A DNA stretch of 64,000 bases, taken from Zygnema cylindricum. Taxonomy: Eukaryota; Streptophyta; Zygnematophyceae; Zygnematales; Zygnemataceae. Location of the stretch: the NCBI GenBank assembly GCA_037447655.1, contig JBBHKE010001308.1, positions 81,792 to 145,791 of the forward strand, given 5' to 3'. Below the pieces are notes generated by a model. The model searched no databases. It was not told where the DNA came from and saw only the letters and a program-made list of their open reading frames with translations. Below, in pieces: positions 1-10,670 of the stretch (within the stretch, counting starts at the first letter, position 1; each line of letters opens with the position of its first letter). Position numbers and translations under genes: made by a program.

Positions 1-602
1 GATCGGTGAGAAACTCATCTAGTTTTTTATTCCACTGTCGGGGAGCCTCCTTCAGTCCATATAAGGATTTTATGAGCCTGCAGACTTTGCTCTCTTCTCC
101 TTCTTCCACGAACCCCTCGGGTTTCCCTCATGAAAATTTCTTCCTCTAACTCACCATTAAGAAAAGTTGTATTAATGTCCATCTGGTGGATTTCCATGTC
201 TTCTGCTAGATCTAGACTGTGGAGAATCCTTACCGAAGGGAACCGAACAACTGGAGCAAAGGTCTCCTCATAGTCAATCCCTTTTTTTTGAGTGAACCCC
301 TTCGCTACCAATCGAGCCTTATATCTCTCAATGGTATTATCTGGGTTCAGTTTTAGTTTAAATACCCATTTACACCCAATAGGTTTTCTGTCTAGAGGAC
401 AATCCGCCAATTCCCAAGTATTTGCTTCCATGATAGAAGCCATCTCATCATTTATGGCTCTAATCCATCTTTCTGTCTCTGAACTATTCACTGCCTCCGA
501 GTAAGACTGAGGCTCATCTGGGTGAGATAGCTTAGTTACCTTATGAGCGACCTGTTTTTTTTGTATCCTTTTTGCTGCTCCTCCTTCCTCCCTCAAACTC
601 AA
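1..602 (-). pseudogene. copia reverse transcriptase, 5' part (C1)
   Basis: The N-terminal RT block is clear: WELADCPLDRKPIGCKWVFK, then RLVAKGFTQKKGIDYEETFA, then HQMDINTTFLNGELEEEIF with the first catalytic aspartate. A frameshift near base 130 moves the reading into another frame, where CRLIKSLYGLKEAPRQWNKK can be read up to the window edge. The YVDD box and RNaseH fall outside the window. Confidence 0.88.
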
Positions 603-744
603 AAGCTGGAATGGATGGAAGTCTTGGGTTTCTTCTCACTATCTCATCGGCTCCCCTATCCATGGAGGTCGGTTTTGGTCCCACTTCTTCTATGTCCTCG
701 AAGTTTATAAGAGTATGTGAGGTTTCCGGTGAGTCTCCTGTATC

Positions 745-1749
745 TCATATCTCCCTTGAATGTGCAATCACGGTTTCACTCATGTCCCTTTCGGGAACGA
801 CCGAGTTCTCCTCACTGTCGAACTCAAATCTGATTCTTATCTTCTTTTTATATTTGAAGGGGTCAAATGACTTCCCTTCATCCATGACAACTAAGTGTTT
901 GACCAGAATTATAACTTTCTTTGCTAAGTCATAGATTCTATATCCCTTAACATCCTCATCATATCCCACAAAGTATCCAGGTTTTCCCTTAGCATCTAGT
1001 TTCCAGTTTTTCCTATCCGTGTAAAGACTGTAAACTTGGCTACCGAATACTTTAAGGTGTGAGATATCTGGTTTCCTTCCAACCCATCTCTCATAAGGTG
1101 TTACTCCCTTTATAGTTGAGGTAAGGACTCTATTCTCAATGTAGTTGGCACAATTCATTCCTTCAACCCAAAATCTCTTTCCTATTTTCTTGTCTGCCAA
1201 CAAACTGCATGCACTATCTCCTAGTGTTCGATTCAACCTCTCAGCTACCCCATTTTGTTTTCCGGGTTATATGGTACAATTTTTTGGTGCTGCACTCCCT
1301 CATCTCTCAGATATTCCTCAAACTGGTTAGAGGTATATTTCCCCCCATTATCACTCCTTATCCTCTTAATGGGGGTTTCATGCAACTTCTCACTCCAGGC
1401 TTTATATTTCTTTGAAATAAGTTGACGCTTCAGACTTTGTTTTCAATAAGTAGAATCTAGAGTATCTAGACCACTCATAGGTTATTGTCATCATAAACCT
1501 CTTTCCTCCAACCGAAGGAACTGTTGTTGGTCCCCAAATATCTGTGTTGACCAAGTCTAACACTTTCTCACCTCTATATGTGGCGGCTTTTGGAAAGGGA
1601 AGTCTGTGAGCCTTACCTTGAGCACAACCACTACAATCATCCATTATTTCATTATCCCCAAACTGAATGCCATCTACTACCCCAAGCTTTTTCATTTCCC
1701 TTAACCTATCAAAATGCACATGCCCCAAACGCTTATGCCAAATCATCAC
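745..1749 (-). pseudogene. copia GAG-pre-integrase and integrase (C1)
   Basis: The HHCC zinc-binding head is visible as WHKRLGHVHFDRLREMKK followed by CSGCAQGKAHRLPF (about 1749 to 1590). The core starts with NTDIWGP, but the usual TDD after it reads TYEWSRY. After a frameshifted stretch, the core end and C-terminal part resume at 1236 (MNRTLGDSACSLL, RFWVEGMNCANY, PDISHLKVFGSQVYSL). This would insert the cDNA into chromosomes. The copy is inactive because of the shifts and probably the altered motif. Confidence 0.88.
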
Positions 1750-1859
1750 CTTAGGAACACCAACATAGTAAGCATTCTTCTTTTCATTACTCGGCTAAAT
1801 CTTAAACATTCCTTGGCTACCCTTATCTACCGTGAAGTAAACTTCATCCCCATACTTAA

Positions 1860-2297
1860 CTATAAAGACTCCCTTTCTAGTAAAGGTATCAAACTCTTGT
1901 CATCTAGCACAGACGTAGACACAAGATTTTTACTTTGCTGAGCAATGTAAAGTACATCTGAGAATGTAAGTATATAAGTCTTACACTCCAATAAGACTTT
2001 CAGATCTACTAATCCCACTAGATCTGTAGTAACCACTTTTCCATCCCCATACTCTATTTCTACAATAAGGATCTTTCTTAGCTTAGTGAAGAGTTCTTTA
2101 TCACGACACATATGCATGGATGCACCTGAGTCGATAATCCATCCTTCCTTTGGAGCTTCTCGAATTGCTCCAAGGGCACACTTGTGTCTCCAAGGGATCT
2201 CCTTCTCCTCCAGGCTCTCGTACAGAAGAAGCTCCCCATCCTCCTCAAAGGACTCATCCTCGGTTTCTCCTGTCACTTTAGTAACAACAAGTGCCAT
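1860..2297 (-). pseudogene. copia aspartic protease (C1)
   Basis: About 145 residues are open. The active-site motif IIDSGASMHMC is intact, followed by KLRKILIVEIEYGDGK and a flap-like VLYIAQQSKNLVST. This is the retropepsin that processes the copia polyprotein. An acidic linker of about 50 residues precedes it, as in C3. Confidence 0.87.
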
Positions 2298-2360
2298 TTA
2301 CTTCCCTCCAGAAAAACCCCCTACACGGTTCTCTTGGAGCATGAGCTCCGACAGCTTGAC

Positions 2361-3251
2361 ACAATCTGCGATGAAGTGTCCCGGCTTTTTGCAAAAATGA
2401 CAAAGACCCTTTGGGGGCCTCGGCCCCCCAGAATGATCTCTTTCCCCTTTGTAAGGTTTCTTCAAGTCCTTCCCCCATTAGTCCCCTCCTGTTGCTAGAG
2501 CTTGAATGCTCTTCCCTCCTCACCTAATCTCCATTGTGTTTTCTTGCAGAAGTATCATCCTAACCACTGTGTTTCATTTCCATAAACTATCAGGCATTTC
2601 CTGTACTCGATACACTATGTTCTCGACCTCATCTGGTAACTTCATGATAAGAGTGTTAACTTTCATTTTCATTGTACCTGTCCACCCGGCACTTTCCATC
2701 TCCATATACAAACAAGAAAGATCATTACAGTAATCTAACATCTTTCCTCCTTTGTAAGTGTAACTCACTAGCTTTTGCTCAGCCAACTAGAGTTCTTGAA
2801 TTGTTCCAGCTCTATAAATCTGCACCAAACTCACTCACAACTCCTCGGCCTTATAAATGTGAAGATGAGGAGTGGCCAAAGCTTGAGTGAGGTGCCTGAG
2901 GATAAATTTCTTGGCAGCCATGTTTACATCCTCCCACATTTGAGTATTGTTCTCCACGGTCTTCATGGTCGCCGCTCCCGGTACTGTGACAATAGGAGTG
3001 AGGGGTGTCTCCTTCCCTTTCCCTTTTTCGGACACAGTGTTGTCCCCATCATCTGCCTCCTCCGCTAAGGCAGCCGTTGCTGGAGGAAATCTTACTCCTC
3101 CATATCCTGGTGGAGTTCGCGAAGATGGACGTTTCACTTGTCCACTAACGATACCCGAGTATGGTTTTTCCCACAATGCTCCCATTATCATGGCTTCCCA
3201 ATAGATGAACCCATATCTATTGAAGGTGGGTACCCTAGAGGGTGGGCCCAT
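2361..3251 (-). pseudogene. copia gag with CCHC zinc knuckle (C1)
   Basis: The start MGPPSRVPTFNRYGFIYWEA and the later KFILRHLTQALATPHLH and MAEQKLVSYTYKGGKMLDYC belong to the copia gag (UBN2-like) capsid region. A CX2CX4HX4C knuckle, CHFCKKPGHFIADC, is encoded at 2361-2402. At least two frameshifts separate these blocks. The protein would coat and package element RNA. Confidence 0.87.
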
Positions 3252-3254
3252 AAC

Positions 3255-4224
3255 TTGTAATTATGTGTCCTCTGTTGTTTTGGAAACCTTGAGTTCTCTC
3301 TATATCTTGCTGCTATGCTGCCATGCTGCGCTAAGTCTGACATCGCAGCTAGAAACCTTGAGCACTCTACACTTGTTGTTGTGTTGCTATGCTGCTCTGA
3401 TGTGACATCGCAGCTGCGCTACTCTAATATCACAGCTGCGCTGACATATCATAGCAGTCATAGCAGTTATAGCAGTCGTAGCAGAGTCATAGCAGCTATA
3501 GCAGTCTGCGCAGGAAAGGTGTTCTGAATTTAAGTCAGTTTGTGTGAAGGTAAATTAACGAGGACATGATTTAGTGAGTATGTAAACTCGAAAGGGAGTT
3601 CACAGATTTGGTGCATTCCAAGCACACGTGTCGGTCCGTGAGAAAGTCAAGTTTGGTTGTTCTAGAAGAAAAGGTACAGTTACATTTGAGGACCAAAGTT
3701 ACACGTGGAGGTTCATCTTCGGTGATGAAAGAATACGTGGAAAGCGGACGGAGTCCGCCATCATTTTTGGAAGAGAAGTATTGACTGTACCCTCATTTCA
3801 GCGGACAAACTTTAACCGCGTACTATTTCATTTCTAGTTGTTGTCTGATTGTGGAAATAATTATGTGCATTCAACGGTGGGATTTTGTTAATGAAGAGTA
3901 GTGTACCAATCGACCACGCTAGTTGTAGTACAGTGTGATCAACCGTAGGCTCACTTGTATATATAGGACTTAGATTACTTTAGGAAAAGTAGGATTGTTG
4001 AGTAGGAAAAACTGCGAAGGAGTTTTTCGGTGTGTTTTGAATTATAAGATCATTCTGATCTTTGGGCAGAACTTTGTGAAATTCAGCATGTGATTTCTTT
4101 GGTGTATATTTTATATTGTGGCAAATTTGCAGACCTAGGGTGTGTTGGTTTGCTTGGGGCTTCATTGTGAAGTTGGTTGTTTGTGGGATTTCGTGAGAGT
4201 TTCCTCTTTGCACAATTGATTATC
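3255..4224 (+). mobile_element. 5' LTR and leader remnant of a plus-oriented copia element
   Basis: This stretch has no long coding frame. The left part (about 3290-3510) is rich in GCTATGCTGCCATGCTGCG and CGCAGCTGCG words, the vocabulary found in the 3' UTR and LTRs of the C2 array. A TATA box lies at 3958 and a gag-like ATG at 4225. I read it as an old LTR plus leader. There is no second LTR copy, so its borders are not defined. Confidence 0.45.
3958..3965 (+). promoter_or_regulatory. TATA box of the LTR remnant
   Basis: TATATATA followed by GGACTTAG lies about 260 bases before the ATG at 4225, a normal spacing for a copia LTR promoter plus leader. The motif is palindromic and could serve either strand. 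Confidence 0.4.
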
Positions 4225-4323
4225 ATGGCAACTGCCGATGCTTCTTCATCTTCTTCAGTGGTACCAGCTGCCTCAAATCAACATCCTCCATTTGACCACA
4301 GAATACAGGAATCCTCTAGATAG
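4225..4323 (+). pseudogene. truncated copia gag start
   Basis: MATADASSSSSVVPAA begins a Ser/Ala-rich N-terminus like those of plant copia gag proteins. The frame runs into the LTR-like sequence starting near 4270 and stops after 32 codons. It resembles the start MFTSTTTAAHLPALVVV at 32523 in the C2 array in style and position. The coding identity is tentative because so little remains. Confidence 0.4.
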
Positions 4324-5159
4324 TGTTTAACTAACCCACTTCAAGCCACAACCACTGCTGTCCAAGAAGGCAAAATGACATTTTGACAGCATCGCTATGC
4401 AGCTTGGACTCCCTTGAGTCCGTAGCAAAAAGAATCACTGAAAACGGCCATTCAACCGATAAGTTATGAGGCAGTAAAAATGCCAAATTGTACAAACTCT
4501 CAAAGAGAGAGGTGACTACCTACCAAAATTTTCTAAGTCTTGATTCCCTCTAATAACTTCTATCTACTGAAGTACGGACCAATCAGATTATTGGACCTTA
4601 CCAAAAAGTACTACTGCCGGTCTACCTTTTGTACGGCCTATGTACGGCAAGGTTATTAAGCGGACGCGTGCCTGCTTTTCACTCGTCCGTACATTCCTTG
4701 GAATTCCTATGACTGAATGTCATCTCTCCACGTGGCTCTAGGTCATGCCACGTCACAAACGCCAAAGCATCCACTCCGGATTTCGCGACATGTTGATTTG
4801 CAAAGGTACACCTTAGCCGATAATACTCTGCGAGAGTTCTGTTGCAAATAAAATGTTTAATCGTTTTGGGTGACTGATGATAAAATTAGATGGCGTATAC
4901 AATTTGGTTAATAATTTGTTCCTCCTTGGTATATATAGTCTTGGTATATGCATTTGCGGCAGTCTCTGGGCCTTATGTGACGTTTACCGGCACGGCCAAA
5001 TTCGATCACTATCGCCGCGGGCCATGTTCACCACCCTCCTATCCCGTCACATGGGGCTAGAGAGAGGAGGTGGAGGCAGGTTGTCCGTCCTTTTTCTTTT
5101 CTTTTATACTAACCTATTAAACCTAGAAAATACTCTAGAAATCTTTTATTTTCAAAAAT
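4270..5159 (-). mobile_element. solo-like LTR of the C3 family
   Basis: Alignment by eye to the C3 LTRs (49976-51024, 55375-56423) shows shared blocks in order: CCTCTAG, GACTCCC.TGAG, TAGCAAAAAGAAT, TTTTCTAAGTC, ATCTACTGA.GTA, ACCAATCAGA, TACGGCAAGG, and the end ACCTAGAAAATACT. Identity is lower than between the two C3 LTRs, so this is an older insertion. No internal region follows on either side. It interrupts the gag start at 4225 and abuts the minus-strand frame ending near 5160. The exact left border and target duplication are not clear. Confidence 0.65.
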
Positions 5160-5766
5160 AACTGTCCTCCCCACGAACAACCCACGTTAACCGGGGATCT
5201 GCCGGATCAAATTGCCTTATGTGAGCAAAGGTTGAGCCTCGGTCCTCAAGCGGGATAAACAACCACGTTGGATATGCGGTGACATCGGGGAGGATGTCGA
5301 GAATATGCGGAAAAGGATTCACTTCCAGGTTTAGGGGCCGGGGTTCACCATACCTCCCATGTTCCGGCCATTCGGCAACCGGAATATATTGTTCGGGTCG
5401 AGGCACCAAGCTGTCCATTTCCTCCCCTCCCGTGGGAGGAGGAAAATACCAACCGGGATGCTCAAATGGGTATGGAGGTTGACAATGCGGAGGAGCCATT
5501 AGAATGGCTCTCTCCCTATTCGATGTGGGAGGCGCCCCGAACACGTCGTCATCATCATCAAATTCCTCCTCACGTTGTTTTTCCTCACTATCCAGGGTTT
5601 GTTCGTCCTCGCTGGTGGGATCATCCTCGTTTTTCCACACCACGATGTCGGTGGGTTCCAAAATTTTGGGTCCAGGCTTGTCTTCCGGCGGTTCTTCACC
5701 ATCCTCGATGCTCTCGTCGCTATCCGAAGACGAGGGGACGTATAATTTGTCATTGTCATCTTTCAC
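5152..5766 (-). CDS. unrecognised acidic protein or exon
   Basis: An open frame of 204 codons. The first half is very acidic and Ser/Asp/Glu-rich (SSSDSDESIEDGEEPPEDK, FDDDDDVFG). The second half is Pro/aromatic-rich (HCQPPYPFEHPGWYFPPP) and ends FDPADPRLTWVVRGEDSYF. The last codons and the stop lie in the adjoining LTR, so the natural C-terminus was probably cut by that insertion. I recognise no family. Complex, non-repetitive composition in the second half favours real coding sequence. It could be the last exon of a gene that includes the frames at 6098-6973 and 7649-8122. Confidence 0.45.
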   Translation of the reverse strand: MKDDNDKLYVPSSSDSDESIEDGEEPPEDKPGPKILEPTDIVVWKNEDDPTSEDEQTLDSEEKQREEEFDDDDDVFGAPPTSNRERAILMAPPHCQPPYPFEHPGWYFPPPTGGEEMDSLVPRPEQYIPVAEWPEHGRYGEPRPLNLEVNPFPHILDILPDVTAYPTWLFIPLEDRGSTFAHIRQFDPADPRLTWVVRGEDSYF

Positions 5767-6097
5767 TTTACGCTTACCCTTTGCTATCTCCTTTTTCCTA
5801 GCAATCTTCCTCCGTGCCTAATCCCCCCACCTTTCTCGACGGTCCCCTCTCCCCCCACTCCTTCCTCCTCCATGGTCTCACAAAACCCTATTAATTTTTT
5901 TTTTATTATCCTTATTTTTGTACCTAATCTTCCCCTAACCTCGCTCGACCCACCCTCTTCAACCGTCGCCTCCTTTCCCTTTCTTTCCTCTCCCAATTTT
6001 GTCTTCCCCTCCCTCTCCTCACTCAACAACTTCTCTTTCCTAAAACCCCCACCTTTTTCCTCCTCAACGCCCTCATCAAAAAGTATTAATTTTCTCT

Positions 6098-6973
6098 TTA
6101 TTTTTTACATTTTTTCTCTACCTTTTCCCGTGCCTCCCTTCCCTCACCCTCTTCTACCGTCACCTCCATCTTCTCCCCGTCTACACCCATTACCGTCTTT
6201 CCACCCTCCTCCTTTAATGGAATATTTTCTCCCATAATCATCTCACTTTCTACCGCCTCCCCCTTCATCACATCTACCGATTCACCCATTTCCTTCCTTC
6301 CCTCCTCCGGTAAAATCCCCTCCTTTGCTACCTCATCCAAATTTGTTTCTTCCCTTCCTCCCCCAACCGGTGTCAATCCTTCCACCTCTACCTCTTCTCT
6401 CACCTCCCTTTCATGCTCCCTCCCCTCCGGCGGCTCCCTTCCCTCCTCCGGTAAAATCCCCTCCTTTGCTACCTCATCCAAATTTGTCTCTTCCCTTCCT
6501 CCCCCAACTGGTGTCAATCCTTCCACCTCTACCTCTTCTCTCACCTCCCTTTCATGTTCCCTCCCCTCCGACGGCACCCAACCGATTTGTAATGAAGTGA
6601 CCGCCTCCCTTTCTCTCACTAATTCCTCCGCAGTACCCCTTACTGCTATCATGGTTTCCGGGACATCTCTTTCCCTCTCTACCCCCCTCGGTGTTTGCCT
6701 TTCCCTTATGGGGTTTTCTCTCCCCACTCCATCCAATCGTACCTCTTCCCTTTGTAATATTGGCCGACGTCGTAGATTACGCCGAGGTAATGGAGGGTAG
6801 CGACGACGATACGGCAAGACACTATGCTGTCGCCTATACAGCAGGCTGTTGCCCTCCATGTAAATTAGCCACACGTGACAAAAAAATGAAGAAAAAGAGG
6901 CGGCTACACAAAAAGATGAGAGAATACAAGAGTTTGTCTTAAAAATGACAGGTCGTATGTAAATATAACGCAT
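6098..6973 (-). CDS. unrecognised highly charged protein with 47-residue repeat
   Basis: An open frame of 291 codons. Residues from the Met at about 6858 read MEGNSLLYRRQHSVLPYRRR, an Arg-rich start; the preceding 39 residues look like translated intron or UTR. The middle holds two nearly identical 47-residue repeats containing GLTPVGGGREETNLDEVAKE. The rest is Glu/Arg/Gly-rich. The plus strand is a pyrimidine tract through 5820-6720, so part of the openness follows from composition. No family recognised; a coiled or disordered acidic scaffold is all the sequence suggests. Confidence 0.4.
   Translation of the reverse strand: MRYIYIRPVIFKTNSCILSSFCVAASFSSFFCHVWLIYMEGNSLLYRRQHSVLPYRRRYPPLPRRNLRRRPILQREEVRLDGVGRENPIRERQTPRGVERERDVPETMIAVRGTAEELVREREAVTSLQIGWVPSEGREHEREVREEVEVEGLTPVGGGREETNLDEVAKEGILPEEGREPPEGREHEREVREEVEVEGLTPVGGGREETNLDEVAKEGILPEEGRKEMGESVDVMKGEAVESEMIMGENIPLKEEGGKTVMGVDGEKMEVTVEEGEGREAREKVEKKCKK
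6297..6575 (-). repeat. 141-bp in-frame tandem duplication, two copies
   Basis: CCTCCTCCGGTAAAATCCCC occurs at 6301 and again at 6442, and the intervening sequence is nearly identical (few mismatches, e.g. CCAACCGG/CCAACTGG). The period of 141 is divisible by three, so the frame on the minus strand is kept. Confidence 0.9.
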
Positions 6974-7002
6974 GAGGTTTTAACGCATTATATGCGTTCG
7001 AA

Positions 7003-7290
7003 ATATACTTACAGATTGTATTGTTCACGACGGCACGAAGTCATCGCTAATCCAATCAATTTCATCATTCCAACAGTGTGATGACGAAACGAAATTATGA
7101 GATGTCGCGGTTCACTGCTTAGAAGATTCCAATAGTGGCAACAACGTGCAAAATACACTTACAGACTGCGTGGTCGCGACAAAAGAAAGTCGACGTGTCT
7201 CTAATTTTTTTGGATAATCCAACAGTGCGACGACGAAAGTGAATCAAAAAATCAAGTGGTTTAATGATTCCGCGATTCCAACAATGGGAC
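7003..7290 (-). repeat. diverged tandem duplication of about 147 bp
   Basis: Minus-strand words recur in the same order: CTGTAAGT (at about 7013 and 7160), CACTGTTGGA (about 7075 and 7223) and a second TTGGAAT (about 7127 and 7277). Each unit ends in a good splice-donor-like CTGTAAGT. The units could be duplicated exons or just an old tandem repeat. Confidence 0.5.
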
Positions 7291-7648
7291 AAAGACAAAG
7301 CCTCGTCGACCATACGAAGGTTCACACTTATTGTACTAACTAAAGACAAAAAAATAAAATACACTCGGTATTGTAGTTTGTCACTTTTATCGTTGTCGCG
7401 ATGACGAATTGTCGTCGCCAGTTCGGTTTCTTCATCTACGCGTCGGCGCTTCAATGTGGCCACCTGCTAAGAATATTAGTATATAAACCACAAGCGACGA
7501 CACGCTGTCGTCGGTGTTTCACAACGTTGCAGGAGGATCCAACATAACAACATTAAGAAAATGTGGTGGGGGCGTGGAAAAAATAAACATAAATTATAAC
7601 GAAAAAATAAAGGTAGAGATAAACAAAGTGCCACATTATAGGCGAATG

Positions 7649-8122
7649 CTATATTGAGACACACAATCTAAGCAGCCGTAAAAAGTCATATAAGGTAAGA
7701 ATAAAAAGGTAATATTGCTTACTTGTATTATATTCGCCCGTAAAGTGTTCTGGAAACTTGTTGACGGTCCTCGGTATAAGGCACTCCTTTCCGTTTGTAT
7801 TACAATCCGCAATCATCCAATTGATTACACGAACTCGTGCAGCCTTTGTCGACAAGTGTTGGAGCTTGCGTCTCACCACCAGGCTGATACCGTGGTCCAC
7901 ACGCGGTGAGTCTGGTGGTGAGTTCGGAGGTGAATTTGGGGATGAGCCGAAATCGGACCCACCGCCTTCTATGAGGGTGTCATCATTTTGTGATCCCATC
8001 CCTTCACCTGTCTCTCCCTCCCCCTCTTTAAATCCACACTCCATCTCCTCCTCATCCGGAGGTGGCAAAAATACAGCGGGAGCTCTGGCTTTCGCCGCAA
8101 TAAAGGTGGTAATGGGCCACAT
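7649..8122 (-). CDS. unrecognised protein or first exon, with HTH-like segment
   Basis: An open frame of 157 codons. The N-terminal half is acidic with a Ser/Pro run (NSPPNSPPDSPRVD). Residues of about 85-135 read LSTKAARVRVINWMIADC then GKECLIPRTVNKFPEHFTG, a compact basic-hydrophobic segment of the kind seen at DNA-binding heads of transposase-like proteins. A donor-like GTAAGC follows GEYNTS, so the last 20 codons may be intron. An acceptor-like TTCTTAGCAG at about 7471-7480 could lead to LKRRRVDEETELATTIRHRD. I do not recognise a named family. Confidence 0.4.
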   Translation of the reverse strand: MWPITTFIAAKARAPAVFLPPPDEEEMECGFKEGEGETGEGMGSQNDDTLIEGGGSDFGSSPNSPPNSPPDSPRVDHGISLVVRRKLQHLSTKAARVRVINWMIADCNTNGKECLIPRTVNKFPEHFTGEYNTSKQYYLFILTLYDFLRLLRLCVSI

Positions 8123-9219
8123 ATTTTCTTAAGATAGTCACGGCAACTTGTCAAAGATAAATATGAAGCAACAAAAATAAAATGCAACAACAAAGGTAGA
8201 TGCGAAGGGAGGAAAAGAGTGGCATTGTTGGAGTTAAAGACGAGTATATATGGGAAGGGAAGGGAATCTCTTATGAAAAAAAGGAGGGAAAAGCTTGGCC
8301 AAAATTTGAACATTCAAAATTTTAAATCAAATATTTAGTTTGAAAGTCAAATATTTCGATTTTAAAAACGACACGGTGATAGCGGGAAAGTTTAAAATTT
8401 GCGTCAGTTTTCACCGTGAGAGTATGCACGTGGTTGACAATGGATGTTTTTCATGAAAAAGGCGTGAGAAAACATGGCAGCTCATTGAATGTACGGATCT
8501 TTCTTGGAAAGAAAGCGGGTAAGACAGACGTGTTTTGAAGCATCATAAAAAAAGCCATAATGTTTGCGTGGATAAAAAATAGGACACGTGTAATATTTGG
8601 CGACCAATCTAGTGACATGAATTATTATTTGGTTGGTCAGTATGTCCTTTTTGGTTCATTTTAGTGTCATCATTTACTCTAATACGGAACAACGTTGACG
8701 TTAATACAGGTGAGACGTCTGAAAGACAGACGAGGTAACACCCTTATTACAATTAAGACACATATTAGCATACTTAACTCTAATAAAACCACCCAAAAGG
8801 GACGTTATTAGAATACATGAGATACGGACGAACGAAACTACGACCATACGTCCAAGTTACATGTAGAAACGGCGTGGTGTGTTAACCCTTTCCGTAAACG
8901 TCAAACACTAAAAAATGAAATTAAACTTTACGTTACCCGGTAAGGCGTTGACACGTAACCGCCGTAAAATTGTCTGATCGGTACGGATACTCGATTTGGC
9001 ACCGTTGTACAATTTTTAAGATTGTGTATGGTTACATATATTAATGTGTAAAATCGTACGGAGAATATTCCATTTTTGCTATCTCCAAATTAGCGTTGAC
9101 GCCGAAATTAGAATAAACCTTTTTTTTTTCTAATTTTCAAATTCTTAATTAGCGTCAATTACGGTATATTTACTTTCACACTATTTAAATTTTGACACTA
9201 ATAACGATGCGCGGTGCTA
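8123..9219. other. intergenic, nothing recognised
   Basis: No frame with coding character, RNA gene or clear repeat was found. The sequence is AT-rich with many ACGT and CGTACG words. Part of it (from about 8840) may be the left portion of the degenerate repeat that is clearer after 9220. Confidence 0.4.
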
Positions 9220-10484
9220 ATATCGATTCGTAAATAGCGTGGCTTCATTTGATCGCGCATGACGACGCGTCATTTTAGTTTCATCGATATTTATACGCGG
9301 GTACTCTATTTTATTTTGTACGAAGTTTATTTTGTTTCGTGCGAGTTTATACATGCTGTACGTCGTAACAGTTCGCGATTAGATTCCATTTTTGCGGTTA
9401 AGGGTCAAGTTCCATCAGTCGAAAAGTGGGGTAGTTTACAGAAATTCGTCCCTATCCGTACCAATTCGTATCGCTTATTTTGTTTTTATACGCGAAACAA
9501 CATTACAGAGAATCTTGCCAATACTCTCCGAAGGTCTTGGAGGTAACACTGACCGTCGGATGTTCATCCGCGAGGCGTTCGCTTCATTTTTCTCTATAGC
9601 TGCCAACGTACCTGTAAGAGGTGGGTTGGGAGATACAGAAAAAAATTAATCGTGACACGCTGGACGAATAAGCTACGTGTCATAATGGAAAACCAACGAA
9701 AATAGACGAAATTTGTACATGGTATGTACTTTTCAAAATGCAACTGAAAATTATAAAAGTAATCTCGAAACGGTCCTTCGTCGCGCAATTTCTTTTGTCA
9801 CACTATTTCCAGCAGAGGATTTTCGTCATGTTCGAAAACAAGAACCCTAAAAAATGAGCTGGCGGAAAAGACTGGCGTTTGCATAAAGTACAATGTTTTT
9901 GTCGTATTATGAGTGGTACGTAGGTACATGGTACGCAAGTGAAGATTTGAAGTCAAATTTGTCGGTGTGAAGATTTTTAAAAGATTTTAGATATCCGGTC
10001 AAAATACACGTGGTACCTCACAATGTATAACACGTGGATTACAAACTCTTCGTGATGGAACATCGCCTCAATTAACCCGGCCCGTAGAGTTACCCGTACG
10101 ATTACAGAAACGATTGATGGAACTTGACCCTAAGTCAAATGTGAGAAACGTGAAGTGAGAAACATCTGCGCGCAGCCATTTTATTTATATGTGGCTGCCG
10201 CAGTTTTGTTACAGTAAACCTGCGCCGGCCGTGTGAATTGTTTTATTTTTTATGACGGTCGACGTTCGCAAGCGCGACACTTTATTAACCGTCGTTACAA
10301 TATTTCGCCAGTCAAATTTGTTCGACGGGTTGACCGTCAAATCTGAAATTAAAGGTACGTAGCTTGTACGAAACTGTACTTCAAATGTACAATTTCTGAC
10401 AACTACCCGCGCGCAGCAAAAATCGTCTCTGCGATTAGCAATTCCCAAAATCAAAATAAGTTTTAAGTACATGGAGCCGCACCG
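9220..10484 (+). repeat. degenerate repeat M1, related to the foldback at 19422 and to MITE ends at 60.8 kb
   Basis: Three parts match elsewhere. Bases 9220-9375 match the loop of the foldback (19910-20050: GATTCGTA.ATAG.GTGGCTT, TTTATTT.GTTTCGTGC). Bases 9392-9660 match 20745-21010. Bases 10186-10455 match the foldback arm (TGACCGTCAAAT, GTACTTCAAA.GTACA). The right end AAGTACATGGAGCCGCACC followed by TTA resembles the right terminus of the MITE at 60076-60803. It is a scrambled relic with an unclear left border. Confidence 0.55.
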
Positions 10485-10503
10485 TTACAATGACCGGGTT
10501 CAG

Positions 10504-10625
10504 CAGTCACGTCACGTCCAAAACTCCGAATCGTTTAGCTCTACGTGGCATTTGTACCGTACAACGGTCCTGTACTGTATTTCTCCAATCATAAGTCCAA
10601 ATGTCCAATCAATGTTTACGAGGTA
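10504..10625 (+). promoter_or_regulatory. conserved upstream block of P1
   Basis: CAGTCACGTCACGTCC and AAGTCCAAATGTCCAATCAA recur in the same order before P2 (15811-15897). The two overlapping CACGT cores are ACGT-type elements bound by plant bZIP or bHLH factors as a class. The block lies 46-167 bases before the P1 ATG, so it could be promoter or 5' UTR. Confidence 0.45.
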
Positions 10626-10670
10626 TTTACCGGATAGTACATTCCTCATTGTCATTTCTCTCCCTCAAAC

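Larger units (their letters stand above)
1..3254 (-). mobile_element. Ty1/copia retrotransposon C1, internal region, truncated by window edge
   Basis: Reading leftwards on the minus strand, the order is gag, zinc knuckle, protease, integrase and reverse transcriptase, the Ty1/copia order. Every domain is broken by frameshifts or stops, so the copy is dead. Its gag begins like that of C3 (MGPPSRVP), so the two belong to one family. The RNaseH and the 3' LTR would lie left of base 1. The right border, just after GGGCCCATAAC, is where C3 has its LTR (TGAAACTC); here the next bases differ, so the 5' LTR is lost, replaced or strongly diverged. Confidence 0.9.

Noticed and set aside
5872-6600. Plus-strand Pro/Ser/Leu-rich frames
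   Set aside because: Shadows of the charged minus-strand frames in a pyrimidine-rich stretch.
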